A stretch of DNA of 64,000 bases, taken from NCBI GenBank assembly GCA_965198905.1, contig OZ240678.1, forward strand, positions 2,356,001-2,420,000, in the 5' to 3' direction. This document shows, piece by piece, positions 52,375-60,454 of the stretch. Numbering within the stretch: the first letter of the stretch is position 1; each line of letters opens with the position of its first letter. Both the position numbers and the translations under genes were made by a program. Source of the stretch: CAHJWH01 sp965198905. Its GTDB lineage: Bacteria; Pseudomonadota; Alphaproteobacteria; Caulobacterales; Caulobacteraceae. The notes below the pieces were generated by a model. The model made no database searches. It saw only the letters and a program-made list of their open reading frames with translations, and had not been told where the DNA came from.

Positions 52375-52487
52375 TTCCGGCTGTCCCAGCTATAGGCATC
52401 ATACGCCGAGGCGTGCTGCGGGGTAGTATCGGATACACTGGCGTACGTTCGGGTTTAGCCCCTGCCCTGACGGCAATTCTGACGGTA
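52375..52487. repeat. Dispersed ~113-bp repeat, copy B
   Basis: Same orientation as copy A (21899-22011). Conserved blocks GCCGAGGCGTGCTG, TCGGATAC, CTGGCGT, CGTTC and CTGACGG. It lies downstream of the putative defence operon. No gene or known element assigned. Confidence 0.75.
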
Positions 52488-52816
52488 TTTCTTGCTGGTG
52501 CGACAACTTTATCTAGTATGAACAACTCGTTAATGGACAGAAAACAATCGAGTGGGAGTGAGGGGTAGAAGAAACGGCTACTGTAGCGTGTCTCCGGATA
52601 CGGCAGCGTAGACTCTTTGATTATGATAGAGATTGATTGTAGTCAGCCCATTCACTTGCCGAATCGCCTCGTTTTAGAGGCCCTCACGGTCTTTCGGACA
52701 GCTTTCATTCGAGGCCGAATTCGCCTTGTTGTGAGCCCTTGGGATCGCTGGAGCGTTAAACTTCTCCGGCGAAACGGCCGGCTGCGAAGCCAAAGCCAGA
52801 AGCCGCTGGGAAACAT

Positions 52817-52910
52817 TGAACATGCAGAGCAGTGGCGGCTGGGGTGTCGCGTTCGCGTGTTCATCGACTGGTTGGTCGAGACGGTCGCCCCGCAACTCGC
52901 ACCGGGGTAG
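52817..52910 (+). pseudogene. Possible LysR C-terminal fragment
   Basis: The last about 30 codons of an open frame read LGCRVRVFIDWLVETVAPQL before a TAG. RVRVFIDWLxE is the usual end of LysR regulators (the final helix of the effector domain). The upstream part of the frame does not resemble LysR, so only a scrap survives. Confidence 0.45.
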
Positions 52911-52990
52911 CCGCCAGCCAGCCACAGCGCATCCTACAGCGCGCGGGCTGCAGACGTGGGCAATACCGTCGGATCGACGGTTCGCACCCC

Positions 52991-53160
52991 TCAGGCGTAG
53001 CGGGGCGCGGGCGTGCCGACCTGCGTCGCCCCGAGCAGAGCCGCCCGCGCGTGCTCGTATGTCGTCAAGAGCGCGATGTCGTGGACCGAAGGCAGCGTGC
53101 CGGCCTCGCCCTTGTCGAAGCCGGCGAGCGCCGCGTCCACCAGCTTCTCGGTCGTATCAC
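52991..53160 (-). pseudogene. SDR C-terminal fragment
   Basis: Minus strand encodes TTEKLVDAALAGFDKGEAGT then LPSVHDIALLTTYEHARAAL and LGATQVGTPAPRYA, the ending of a short-chain dehydrogenase of the YdfG/NAD(P)-binding type. The catalytic part is missing. It lies head-on against another SDR fragment on the plus strand starting at 53163. Confidence 0.7.
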
Positions 53161-53162
53161 CG

Positions 53163-53545
53163 CGGCGGCTCTTGGCGGCGCAGGGCGCAAAGGTCGTTCT
53201 CGGCGCGCGGCGCGAGGACCGTTTTTCCGCACTGGCCGGCCGCATCGCGGGCGAGGGCGGCGAGGCCGCATACGCCACGACCGACGTCACCCGGCGCGAT
53301 GATCTGACCCGGTTGGTGGCACTGGCGGCGGGAAAGGTTCGGACGACTGGACGTGCTGATCAGCAATGCCGGCGCCATGCCGATCGGGCCGATCGACGAT
53401 CTTGCGGTCGACGACTGGGAGCAGATGGTCGATGTGAACATCAAGGGGCTGCTGTACGGCATCGTCGCCGCGCTGCCCGTGTTCCGCGAGCAGGGGACGG
53501 GCCACTTCATCAACATCGCCTCCACCGCGGCGCGCAAGACGACGC
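53163..53545 (+). pseudogene. Broken SDR gene, N-terminal and middle part
   Basis: The plus strand encodes RLLAAQGAKVVLGARREDRF, SALAGRIAGEGGEAAYATTD and VTRRDDLTRLVALAAGK. After a one-base frameshift near 53340 the chain continues in another frame: RLDVLISNAGAMPIGPIDDL, VDVNIKGLLYGIVAALPVFR, and GHFINIASTAARKT. The cofactor glycine motif is cut off at the left end and the catalytic YxxxK at the right end, where IS21-type terminal repeats begin. Non-functional. Confidence 0.82.
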
Positions 53546-53559
53546 CTGCGGATTCCGAC

Positions 53560-55126
53560 GATGGCGCCCGTCTATTCCGATCGGATGGCGCCCACCTTTA
53601 CGATCTGATCCCGCCCACCTTTACGATCTGATCCCGCCCGGGCAGGAGGTCGTCATCGGCAGGTTCAGAAGGGGGTGAGCTGGTCCTCCCGTCTGCGGCG
53701 GGGGCTGGCCGTCCAGGCGGTTGTCGAGGATGGATTTGATTGAGCCGTAGTTCTTGGCCCCAATCTCCAGGGCACGAAGGCAGGCGGCTTCGACCCGGGC
53801 TGAGCCGAAGGGCAAGGCCCGGCGTACGACGCCCATGCAGGAGCGGAAGCCCTGCTCGGGATGGGGCCGCTCCTCCAGGATCAGCTCGCACAGCATCTCG
53901 ACCGAAGGCCCGATGGCGCGCGCCTCACGCCGGATCCGCTCGAGGGTCCAGTCGCCATAGCGCCGGTGGCTGGAGGGCATGTGGTCGCCAAGCGTGGTGT
54001 GCTTGGCGTCGCCGGAGCCGCGCATGTGGGCGGCGATCCGCTCGCCGCCGGCGAACACCTCCACTGTGCGCGCCGTCAGGCGCACCTCCACCTGGGTGCG
54101 GGCATGACGGTAAGGTACCGAGTAGAAGCGCCCCTCCACCTCCACGTGGTAGTCGAGCCCGACCTTGCGCACGCGCCACTCAGCCAGGACGTAGACCTCC
54201 GTCGGCAGCGACTTCAGCCGGGGTTGGTCCATCTCCTCGAACAGCTGGCGGCGGGTGCAGCGGACGTAGCGGAGCACCCGCTGATCGTTCAGCCGCACGA
54301 GCAGCTCGGCGATGGCGGCGTTCACCTCGGCCAGGCTGTAGAACCGCCGGTGGCGCAGCCGTCCCAGCAGCCAGCGCTCCACGATCCGAACGCAGGCTTC
54401 GACCTTCGCCTTGTCGCGCGGCTTGCGCGGGCGCGCCGGTAGGATGGCGGTGTCGTAGTGTTCGGCCAGCTCCGCATAGGTGCGGTTCACCTGCGGATCT
54501 GAGATGCAGGCCTTGATCACCGCGACCCCCTGGACAAGCCCGGGGGCAGGCTCTTGGGGTTGTCCGGCACGATCAGCTTCGGCGCGCCGCCGAAGTCGTC
54601 GAAGGCCTGCATGTGGCCCTCGACCCAGTCGACCAGCTTCTCGCTCCAGCTGGCGTAGGCGAACGACAGGCTGGAGGCGCCCATCACCGCCACGAAGATG
54701 TGGGCCTGGCGGGTGCGTCCGCTCGCCGGGTCCACGATCACCGGCACGGTGTCGCCGGCGTAGTCCACAAAGAGCTTCTCGCCGCCCAGGTAGGTCTGGC
54801 GCATGGTCACCGGCAGCCGGGCTTCCCAGCTACGATAGAGCTCGCAGAAGCGGCTGTACTTGTAGCCTTCGGGGTTGGCCTCGATGTACTCGTCCCAAAG
54901 GATCTGCAGCGTGACGTGCTTGCGCTTCAGCTCGCGGTTCACCGCCGCCCAGTCGGGCTCCGCCCGGCGACGATCGCCCTGCCGCCGACGAAGAGCTCCC
55001 CCGGTCCGCTTGGGCGGGCGCCATCACCTCGGACAGGTGGGCGCCGATTAAGCGGAACGGTGGGCGGGATCAGATCGGAATGGCGGGCGCCATCAGATCG
55101 GTGCGAGGAGCGCCATCAGACCGGAA
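53560..55126 (-). mobile_element. IS21-family element remnant (istA only)
   Basis: Contains a broken istA on the minus strand and no istB. Both sides carry multiple short terminal repeats built around GGGCGGGATCAGATCG and GGGCGCCATCAGATCG: TTTACGATCTGATCCCGCCC appears twice near 53597-53640, and the matching complement appears at 55060-55110. Multiple terminal repeats are typical of IS21. Inserted between SDR debris and an IS5 relic. Confidence 0.75.
53621..54942 (-). pseudogene. IstA transposase, broken by a 20-bp insertion
   Basis: Two minus-strand frames give most of an IS21 IstA: NRELKRKHVTLQILWDEYIE (54942 downward), GGEKLFVDYAGDTVPVIVDP and IFVAVMGASSLSFAYASWSE with the retroviral-integrase-like catalytic core, then VPDNPKS. 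There the 20 bases CTGCCCCCGGGCTTGTCCAG (minus strand; 54530-54550 region) interrupt the frame. The chain resumes as VIKACISDPQVNRTYAELAE, RPRKPRDKAKVEACVRIVER (catalytic Glu), and GLDYHVEVEGRFYSVPYRHA to the end. The N-terminal HTH is also damaged. Inactive. Confidence 0.85.
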
Positions 55127-55130
55127 TCTG

Positions 55131-55259
55131 CACCACCTGATCGAGAACGCCTTCTGCCGGCTCAAGGACTTCCGCCGCGTCGCCACCCGCTACGACAAGC
55201 TCGCCGCCAACTTCCTATCCGCCGTCGCCCTCGCCGCGCTCCTCGCCTTCTGGCTCTGA
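55131..55259 (+). mobile_element. IS5-family transposase C-terminal relic
   Basis: Plus strand encodes HHLIENAFCRLKDFRRVATR then YDKLAANFLSAVALAALLAF and WL before a TGA. This is the last 43 residues of an IS5 transposase including the Glu of the DDE triad (LIEN). The rest was removed where the IS21-type ends lie. Homologous to the relic at 4950-5040. Confidence 0.85.
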
Positions 55260-55518
55260 AGAAGTCTGGACCCTAGCACCACGTCTGGGGTGGCCGGGGG
55301 GGCCTTTCCCAGCTAGCGCACCTGCCATAGCAAGACCTTACCACTGCGGGAGAGGACTGCTTCCGGCGCCGGTGGAGCGTACTCTAGACCATGATACGTC
55401 TGTAGGCGTGGGACGGCAGCGCCTGCGGAGCGCGCCGCCACCAAGCAGCAAGCGGGTGCAGCAGGCAGTCACAGCGGTCCGCCCTGATCTGACGGGAGTT
55501 CCCGGCGGACAAGGCGGC

Positions 55519-56370
55519 TCAGAGCACCGGGTTTTCTAGGCTGCCGATGCCCGCCACCTCGCATCGCACCACGTCGCCGCGCTTCAGCAACTGCGGCGGG
55601 TCCATTCCCGCGCCGACGCCCTCGGGCGTGCCCGTCGCAAGCAGATCGCCCGGCTCCAAGGTGAAAGCCGTCGAGAGATAGGCGATCTGCGACCAGATGT
55701 CGTAGATCATGTTCGAGGTGTTGCTGTCCTGGCGAAGCTCGCCGTTGACGTAGCAGCGCAGGCTTAGGTCGTGCGGATCCTCAATCTCGTCGGCGGTGAC
55801 GATCCACGGGCCGATCGGGCCGTGCGTGTCGAAGGACTTGCCCACCGTGAACGTCGGTGAGTGGAACTGCCAGTCCCGCGCGGACACGTCGTTGGCGACG
55901 AAATACCCGAAGACGTAGGCCTTGGCCTCCCCCGCAGACACGCCCTTGGCCTTGCGGCCGATCACGACGCCCAGTTCGGCTTCGTAGTCCAGTCTGGTGG
56001 TCACGCCGGGGTCGATGGGGTCATAGGGGCCGCTGAGACAGGTCGTCTGCTTGTTGAACCACATCTGGTTGGACGGCGCGGACACGCCGGCCCGCGCCGA
56101 CTCCTCGACGTGTTTCTTGTAGTTCATCCCGATCGCAAGATATTTGCCGGGCTTCTCAATCGGCGCGAGCAGTCTGACCCCGTCGAGCGGCAAGGACTCC
56201 TTTGAGGCCTGCACCGTCTCTTTGACGCGCTGAAGCGCGCTTGGCCCTCCCTCGATTATCGACAGAACTGTCGGAAGTTCCTTCTGAAGGAGGGTCAACG
56301 GAACGATCCTATCGTCGCGCAAGACGCCGATACGCGCGCGCCCGTCTGTTTCGAAGCGTAGCAGCCGCAT
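55519..56370 (-). CDS. Fumarylacetoacetate-hydrolase-family protein
   Basis: 283-residue FAH-fold enzyme acting on ring-cleavage products or related 2-oxo acids. ATG 56368-56370 has GGGAGG six bases upstream; a longer frame exists but lacks one. Seen: GKYLAIGMNYKKHVEESARA, the metal-ligand Glu pair in TRLDYEAELGVVIGRKAKGV, VFGYFVANDVSARDWQFHSP, KSFDTHGPIGPWIVTADEIE and PGDLLATGTPEGVGAGMDPP. It diverges from TonB receptor 3. The shared region holds two TGACC...GTCA palindromes, so it is probably co-regulated with the receptor operon by TetR2. Confidence 0.92.
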   Translation of the reverse strand: MRLLRFETDGRARIGVLRDDRIVPLTLLQKELPTVLSIIEGGPSALQRVKETVQASKESLPLDGVRLLAPIEKPGKYLAIGMNYKKHVEESARAGVSAPSNQMWFNKQTTCLSGPYDPIDPGVTTRLDYEAELGVVIGRKAKGVSAGEAKAYVFGYFVANDVSARDWQFHSPTFTVGKSFDTHGPIGPWIVTADEIEDPHDLSLRCYVNGELRQDSNTSNMIYDIWSQIAYLSTAFTLEPGDLLATGTPEGVGAGMDPPQLLKRGDVVRCEVAGIGSLENPVL

Positions 56371-56449
56371 CGATGACCTCCCTGGACTCAACCCGGCGAC
56401 GCCGGACCGGCTTCTTGCCATCCCGGTGAATACCGATCAACGCCCATTC

Positions 56450-56463
56450 TGACCTTTCAGTCA
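56450..56463 (-). promoter_or_regulatory. Weak TetR2-type operator
   Basis: TGACCTTTCAGTCA, an imperfect palindrome with the outer TGACC/GTCA arms of the stronger sites. It lies on the FAH side of the divergent region. Confidence 0.5.
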
Positions 56464-56506
56464 CATCTTGTCAGCGCTGATGAGCCGAGCTACACGATCA
56501 TCAAAA

Positions 56507-56520
56507 TGACCAAAAGGTCA
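56507..56520 (+). promoter_or_regulatory. TetR2-type operator, copy 1
   Basis: TGACCAAAAGGTCA, a palindrome followed by GACT, then AGGGAGG. Copy 2 at 62513-62526 differs by one base (TGACCAAACGGTCA) and is also followed by GACT and a GGGAGG ribosome site. Confidence 0.85.
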
Positions 56521-56541
56521 GACTTAGGGAGGATGGGAAGG

Positions 56542-58818
56542 ATGAGGGGCATCAGTGTCGCGGCTCTGCATGGCGTATTGCTCGCAGGCGTCGCATCAAG
56601 CGCATTCGCGCAGCAGCCGGCTCCGGCGCAGGATCCCGGTTCGCCGCCTACGCCGCCCGCCTCGGCAGCGACCGTGGGCGCAGCGGCGTCTCCGATCGCC
56701 ACCTCCGCGCCCTCGCAGCCGCCCCAGGTCGGCGAAGTGGTCGTGACTGCACGCAAACGCACTGAAAACGTCCAGGATATTCCAACGACGATCCAAGTGG
56801 TCGGGACGACCGCCTTAGAACGAAGCGCGGTCAGGACGTTGACTGATATCAGCGCCGTGGCCCCAGGGGTCAACATAGCCCAGTCGCCCAACCCCGATCA
56901 GTTCGCTGTCACCATCCGGGGTCTCGGCTCAGAGCCGGGCAATCCTTCCTTCGACAGCTCCGTGTCCCTCTTCGTCGACGGCGTATACTCGCCAAGGGGC
57001 CGCGACGCGCAAGATGCGCTGTTCGACCTGGCGCGGATCGAGGTGATCCGCGGCACCCAGGCGGCCCTGCTCGGCAAGAACACCAGCCTCGGCGCCATCA
57101 ACTTCATCACCAACAAGCCGGGCAATGTGTTCAGCGCCGACCTGAACTATCAGCATGAGTTCGAATTCAATTCTAACCTGCTGCAGGGCGGAATCACCTT
57201 GCCCGTCAACGACACGCTCTCGTTCCGGATTTCCGGGAAGTACGATCAGGAGGGAGGGTACGAACACAACGTCATCGACAACGCCTACGGTCTTGACGTC
57301 CACTCCGGCGCTTTCCGCATCATCGGCGTCTGGAAGCCCATTACCGATCTCGACATCACGGCCTTGTACCAGACGCAGAGCCGGACATCGGACAACTCTA
57401 ATCTCCAGGCCACGCAGATCACGGGTTCCGTGCCCAATCTGCTGGCCACGCTCGCAGGCTACCCGGGAACGGTCCAGCCCAACACCAACTATCAGACTGC
57501 CGCGTCTGACAGCCGCATCCCTGGCGATTCCGATGGACTAGATCGCGAGACCAGCGATCGCGGCTCAATCACCATCAACTATCACCTCGGTGAGTATACG
57601 CTCACCTCCCAGACGGGCTATCTGCGCTCCAACATCCTGACGGACGGGGACGTCGACTTCCTGCCGGGCAACTACTTCCTGCAGCAGGAGACCGACCACG
57701 GGGACCAGGTGACCGAGGAGGTGCGGCTCGCGTCACCGGCGCATCAACGCTTGGAGTACATCCTGGGCTTCCTGTATCTGGACGGCCACTATGTCGACTC
57801 GACGGTGCAGACCGCCTCCTACCCGTTCGGGCCTGCCCCGGGCCTTCCCGACATCGCGGGGTCCGAAGACACGCTGTTCAACCAGCGGGACAAGGCCTAC
57901 TCGGCCTTCGGCCAGGCGAACTTCGAGATCTACGGGCCGTTCAAGGCCGTCGCGGGACTGCGGTTCACAGACGAGACCAAGGACGTGGTGCAGTCGCGCC
58001 CGCTGCTCATCCCGGGGCTCTACAGCCTCGCCGTAGAGCCGCCCTTCGCGCCGCTCCACCACACGCTGACGGAGAACAACGTCGACGGGTCGATCGGCTT
58101 CAACTACCAGGCCACCCGCGACGCCCTGCTCTACGTCTCCTGGGGCCAGGGCACCAAGGCGGGCGGGTTCGGCGATTCCGTCTCCAACCTTGCTCAAAGC
58201 GAGTTCGCCGCGGAGGTCGCCCGGACCGCGGAAGGGGGCTTCAAGACCCAGTGGCTTGGCCGGACCCTGACGGCGAACGGCGCCTTCTTCTACACCACCG
58301 TCAAGAACTACCAGTTGGACACCTTCACGGGGACCAATTTCGTCGTCTCCAACACAGACCTGCGGTCCATAGGCTTCGAAAGCGAAGTGGACTGGGTCCC
58401 GGTCCGCGACGTTAGGGTATTTTGGAACAACACCTATGCGGATTCCTCCGACACCCGGGTCGGAGGGGACATCCCGTTTGCGCCGCGCTGGTCCGGGTCT
58501 GCGGGCTTCTCGGTCAGCCACCCCGTCTTCGAATCCAAGCGGGTGGGCCTGGACGCGAACGTGGACTACCGCACCAGCGAGACGTCCCAGCAGCAGGGCG
58601 ACCTCACCCCACGCCTGGAAGCGCTCACCCGCGTAAATGTGTCGGTCGGCTTCGGTGACCCGTCGCAGGGCTGGGAACTGAGGCTGCAGGCGCGCAATCT
58701 CAACAACGAGTTCGACAAGGACTTCAGCTTCCCGCTGCCGCTGACCCCAGCCGGCAATACGATCTCCGTGATCAGTCCCCCGCGCGAGGTCTTCCTGCAA
58801 TTGACCTACAAGCAATAG
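56542..58818 (+). CDS. TonB-dependent receptor 3
   Basis: 758-residue outer-membrane transporter. An ATG at 56506 lies inside the operator palindrome and is rejected. ATG 56542, 9 bases after AGGGAGG, gives the signal peptide MRGISVAALHGVLLAGVASS and cleavage near AFA-QQ. Then come a Pro/Ala linker, a TonB-box-like VGEVVVTARKRTENVQDIPT, plug signatures FAVTIRGLGSEPGNPSFDSS, LFVDGVYSPRGRDAQDALFD and RIEVIRGTQAALLGKNTSLG, and a barrel ending FLQLTYKQ, slightly atypical in lacking a final Phe. Heads an operon with esterase, GST and amidohydrolase. Substrate unknown; shared TetR2 operator with the dioxygenase operon. Confidence 0.92.
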   Translation: MRGISVAALHGVLLAGVASSAFAQQPAPAQDPGSPPTPPASAATVGAAASPIATSAPSQPPQVGEVVVTARKRTENVQDIPTTIQVVGTTALERSAVRTLTDISAVAPGVNIAQSPNPDQFAVTIRGLGSEPGNPSFDSSVSLFVDGVYSPRGRDAQDALFDLARIEVIRGTQAALLGKNTSLGAINFITNKPGNVFSADLNYQHEFEFNSNLLQGGITLPVNDTLSFRISGKYDQEGGYEHNVIDNAYGLDVHSGAFRIIGVWKPITDLDITALYQTQSRTSDNSNLQATQITGSVPNLLATLAGYPGTVQPNTNYQTAASDSRIPGDSDGLDRETSDRGSITINYHLGEYTLTSQTGYLRSNILTDGDVDFLPGNYFLQQETDHGDQVTEEVRLASPAHQRLEYILGFLYLDGHYVDSTVQTASYPFGPAPGLPDIAGSEDTLFNQRDKAYSAFGQANFEIYGPFKAVAGLRFTDETKDVVQSRPLLIPGLYSLAVEPPFAPLHHTLTENNVDGSIGFNYQATRDALLYVSWGQGTKAGGFGDSVSNLAQSEFAAEVARTAEGGFKTQWLGRTLTANGAFFYTTVKNYQLDTFTGTNFVVSNTDLRSIGFESEVDWVPVRDVRVFWNNTYADSSDTRVGGDIPFAPRWSGSAGFSVSHPVFESKRVGLDANVDYRTSETSQQQGDLTPRLEALTRVNVSVGFGDPSQGWELRLQARNLNNEFDKDFSFPLPLTPAGNTISVISPPREVFLQLTYKQ

Positions 58819-58831
58819 GGCGCCGCGGGAC

Positions 58832-59782
58832 ATGCGCGTGGAGTTCGAGCGTCTGAGGGCGGAGCGTTTCACCAAGCTCAGCGAGGAGAAGCGGCGCTGG
58901 TTCGAGACCGCGCCGGGCGGCGGGCTGAGCCGGCTGGGCGTCGACGGCGTCCGCGCCATGGCGGCGCGGGTGTTCCAGTCCGACCAGAGCGTGGTCGAGG
59001 GCGTCCGGACCGAGGATGTCCACATCCCCGGGCCGAACGGGCCGGTCTCGACCCGCCTCTACCGGCCGCCCGGCGAGGGGCCGTTCGGCGTGCACGTGCA
59101 CATCCACGCCGGGGGCTACATCATGCTGGGCGGCCTCGGCGCCGAGGGGCCGCGGCTCAGCGCCCTTGCACGCGCCCTCGGCTGCATGGTGGTCGCGCCG
59201 GACTTCCGCCTGCCGCCGGAGCACAGGTTCCCGGCCGGGATCGAGGACTGCTGGTCCGTCGTGCAGTGGGCCTTCGCGTCCATCGCGCAGCACGGCGGCG
59301 ATCCGGGGCGCATCGGGATCGGTGGCGGCTGCACGGGCGGGGTCGTATCCGCCGTCATGGCCCTAATGGCGCGCGACGCGGGCCTTCCGCTTCGCTACTT
59401 GTACATGGCGGCCACCGTGACCGACACGCGGGAGGCTTACCGCTCCTACCTGGAGTTCGAGGAGGGCTACACGCTCACCAAGGACACCGCCAATTACGTC
59501 ACGAGCCTCTATCTCCGCGACGATCTCGACCGCTTCGACTGGCGCGCCTCGCCGGTCCTGGCGCGCTCCGTGGCGGGCCTGCCGCCCACCCTGGTGGTGG
59601 AGGGCGAGTGGGATGTGCTGCACGACGAGGCCCAGGCCTGGGCCGATCGGCTGCGCGACGCCGGCGTCGACGTGACCTTCCGGGAGCATCCCGAGGAAGG
59701 GCATAGTTTTTCGCCGGAGACCGCCGCTGTGGCGCAGACGGAATTCGAAGCCTTTCTCCACCGTCACCTGAACGGCGTCTGA
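58832..59782 (+). CDS. Alpha/beta hydrolase with Cys in the nucleophile position
   Basis: 316 residues of the HSL/alpha-beta hydrolase-3 type. The oxyanion motif is HIHAGGYIMLGG instead of HGGG. The nucleophile elbow reads RIGIGGGCTGGVVSAV: Cys167 (TGC 59330-59332) replaces the Ser of GDSAGG. Acid and base are present (EGEWDVLHDEAQ; HPEEGHSFSPE), so a Cys-His-Asp triad as in dienelactone hydrolases is possible. Alternatively the protein is catalytically weak. It starts 13 bases after TonB receptor 3 and 15 bases before the GST gene, so it is clearly in the operon. Likely acts on the imported ester or lactone, which is inference. Confidence 0.88.
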   Translation: MRVEFERLRAERFTKLSEEKRRWFETAPGGGLSRLGVDGVRAMAARVFQSDQSVVEGVRTEDVHIPGPNGPVSTRLYRPPGEGPFGVHVHIHAGGYIMLGGLGAEGPRLSALARALGCMVVAPDFRLPPEHRFPAGIEDCWSVVQWAFASIAQHGGDPGRIGIGGGCTGGVVSAVMALMARDAGLPLRYLYMAATVTDTREAYRSYLEFEEGYTLTKDTANYVTSLYLRDDLDRFDWRASPVLARSVAGLPPTLVVEGEWDVLHDEAQAWADRLRDAGVDVTFREHPEEGHSFSPETAAVAQTEFEAFLHRHLNGV

Positions 59783-59797
59783 GGGCCGATCACGACG

Positions 59798-60454
59798 ATG
59801 AACATCAAGCTCTACCACTCGCCTCTCACCTGTTCCCTGGCGAGCCGGCTGGCTTTGGCGGCTGCGGAAGTGGACTATGATCTCGTGCTGGTCAGCACGC
59901 AGCTCGACGAGAACGCGCGGCCGGAGTACCTCGCCGTCAATCCGGTCGGAAAGGTCCCAGCCTTGTCGGTGGATGGGGTCGTTCTGACCGAATCTACGGC
60001 TATCCTCCCCTTCATCGCGACCCTGGCGCCCGACGCTGGGCTGATGCCGCAGGACCCTTTGGGTCGGGCGCAGGCTCAGGCCCTGCTGGGCTACTGCTCC
60101 AGCACCCTGCACGCGGCCTGGACGGGCGTCTTCAGGCCCGAGCGGTTCACGAGCGCTCCGCATACAGACCCGGTCCGCAACGCCGCGATCGCCCGGCTAG
60201 TCGAGACGCTCCATCACCTCGAGGGGCGGCTTGGCGGGCGCCCCTATCTCCTGGGCGACCGCAGCGTCTGCGACCTGTACCTGGCCGTTTTCCTGGCTTG
60301 GCGGTCCGCCGCGCCGATGGTGCAGGGCCGGCTGCCCGTAACGCCCGGGCTGGACGGCCTGCAGGCGAGGGTGTTCGCCGAACCGGCGCTCGGCGCGGTG
60401 CTCAGCGAGGATCTCTCCCTACGAAGCGCCACCGCCCAGGAGTTGAGTCGATGA
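59798..60454 (+). CDS. Glutathione S-transferase family protein
   Basis: 218-residue GST with the N-terminal thioredoxin-like domain MNIKLYHSPLTCSLASRLAL (residues 1-20; Ser/Cys at the start of helix 1 as in beta-class enzymes), NPVGKVPALSVDG with the cis-Pro, TESTAILPFIA (gamma-Glu site), and an all-helical C-terminal domain with PYLLGDRSVCDLYLAVFLAW. It may isomerise or dehalogenate a maleyl-type intermediate or conjugate glutathione. Maleylpyruvate-isomerase-like function fits a ring-cleavage context but is unproven. Its TGA overlaps the next ATG (60451-60454), indicating translational coupling to the amidohydrolase. Confidence 0.9.
   Translation: MNIKLYHSPLTCSLASRLALAAAEVDYDLVLVSTQLDENARPEYLAVNPVGKVPALSVDGVVLTESTAILPFIATLAPDAGLMPQDPLGRAQAQALLGYCSSTLHAAWTGVFRPERFTSAPHTDPVRNAAIARLVETLHHLEGRLGGRPYLLGDRSVCDLYLAVFLAWRSAAPMVQGRLPVTPGLDGLQARVFAEPALGAVLSEDLSLRSATAQELSR

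Noticed and set aside
21899..52487. Integrase attachment sites for the direct repeats
   Set aside because: The two copies differ at about a fifth of positions, no tRNA or integrase gene adjoins either copy, so att sites are not supported; kept only as dispersed repeats.
56506..56541. ATG at 56506 as start of TonB receptor 3
   Set aside because: It lies inside the operator palindrome and would add a charged leader before the signal peptide.
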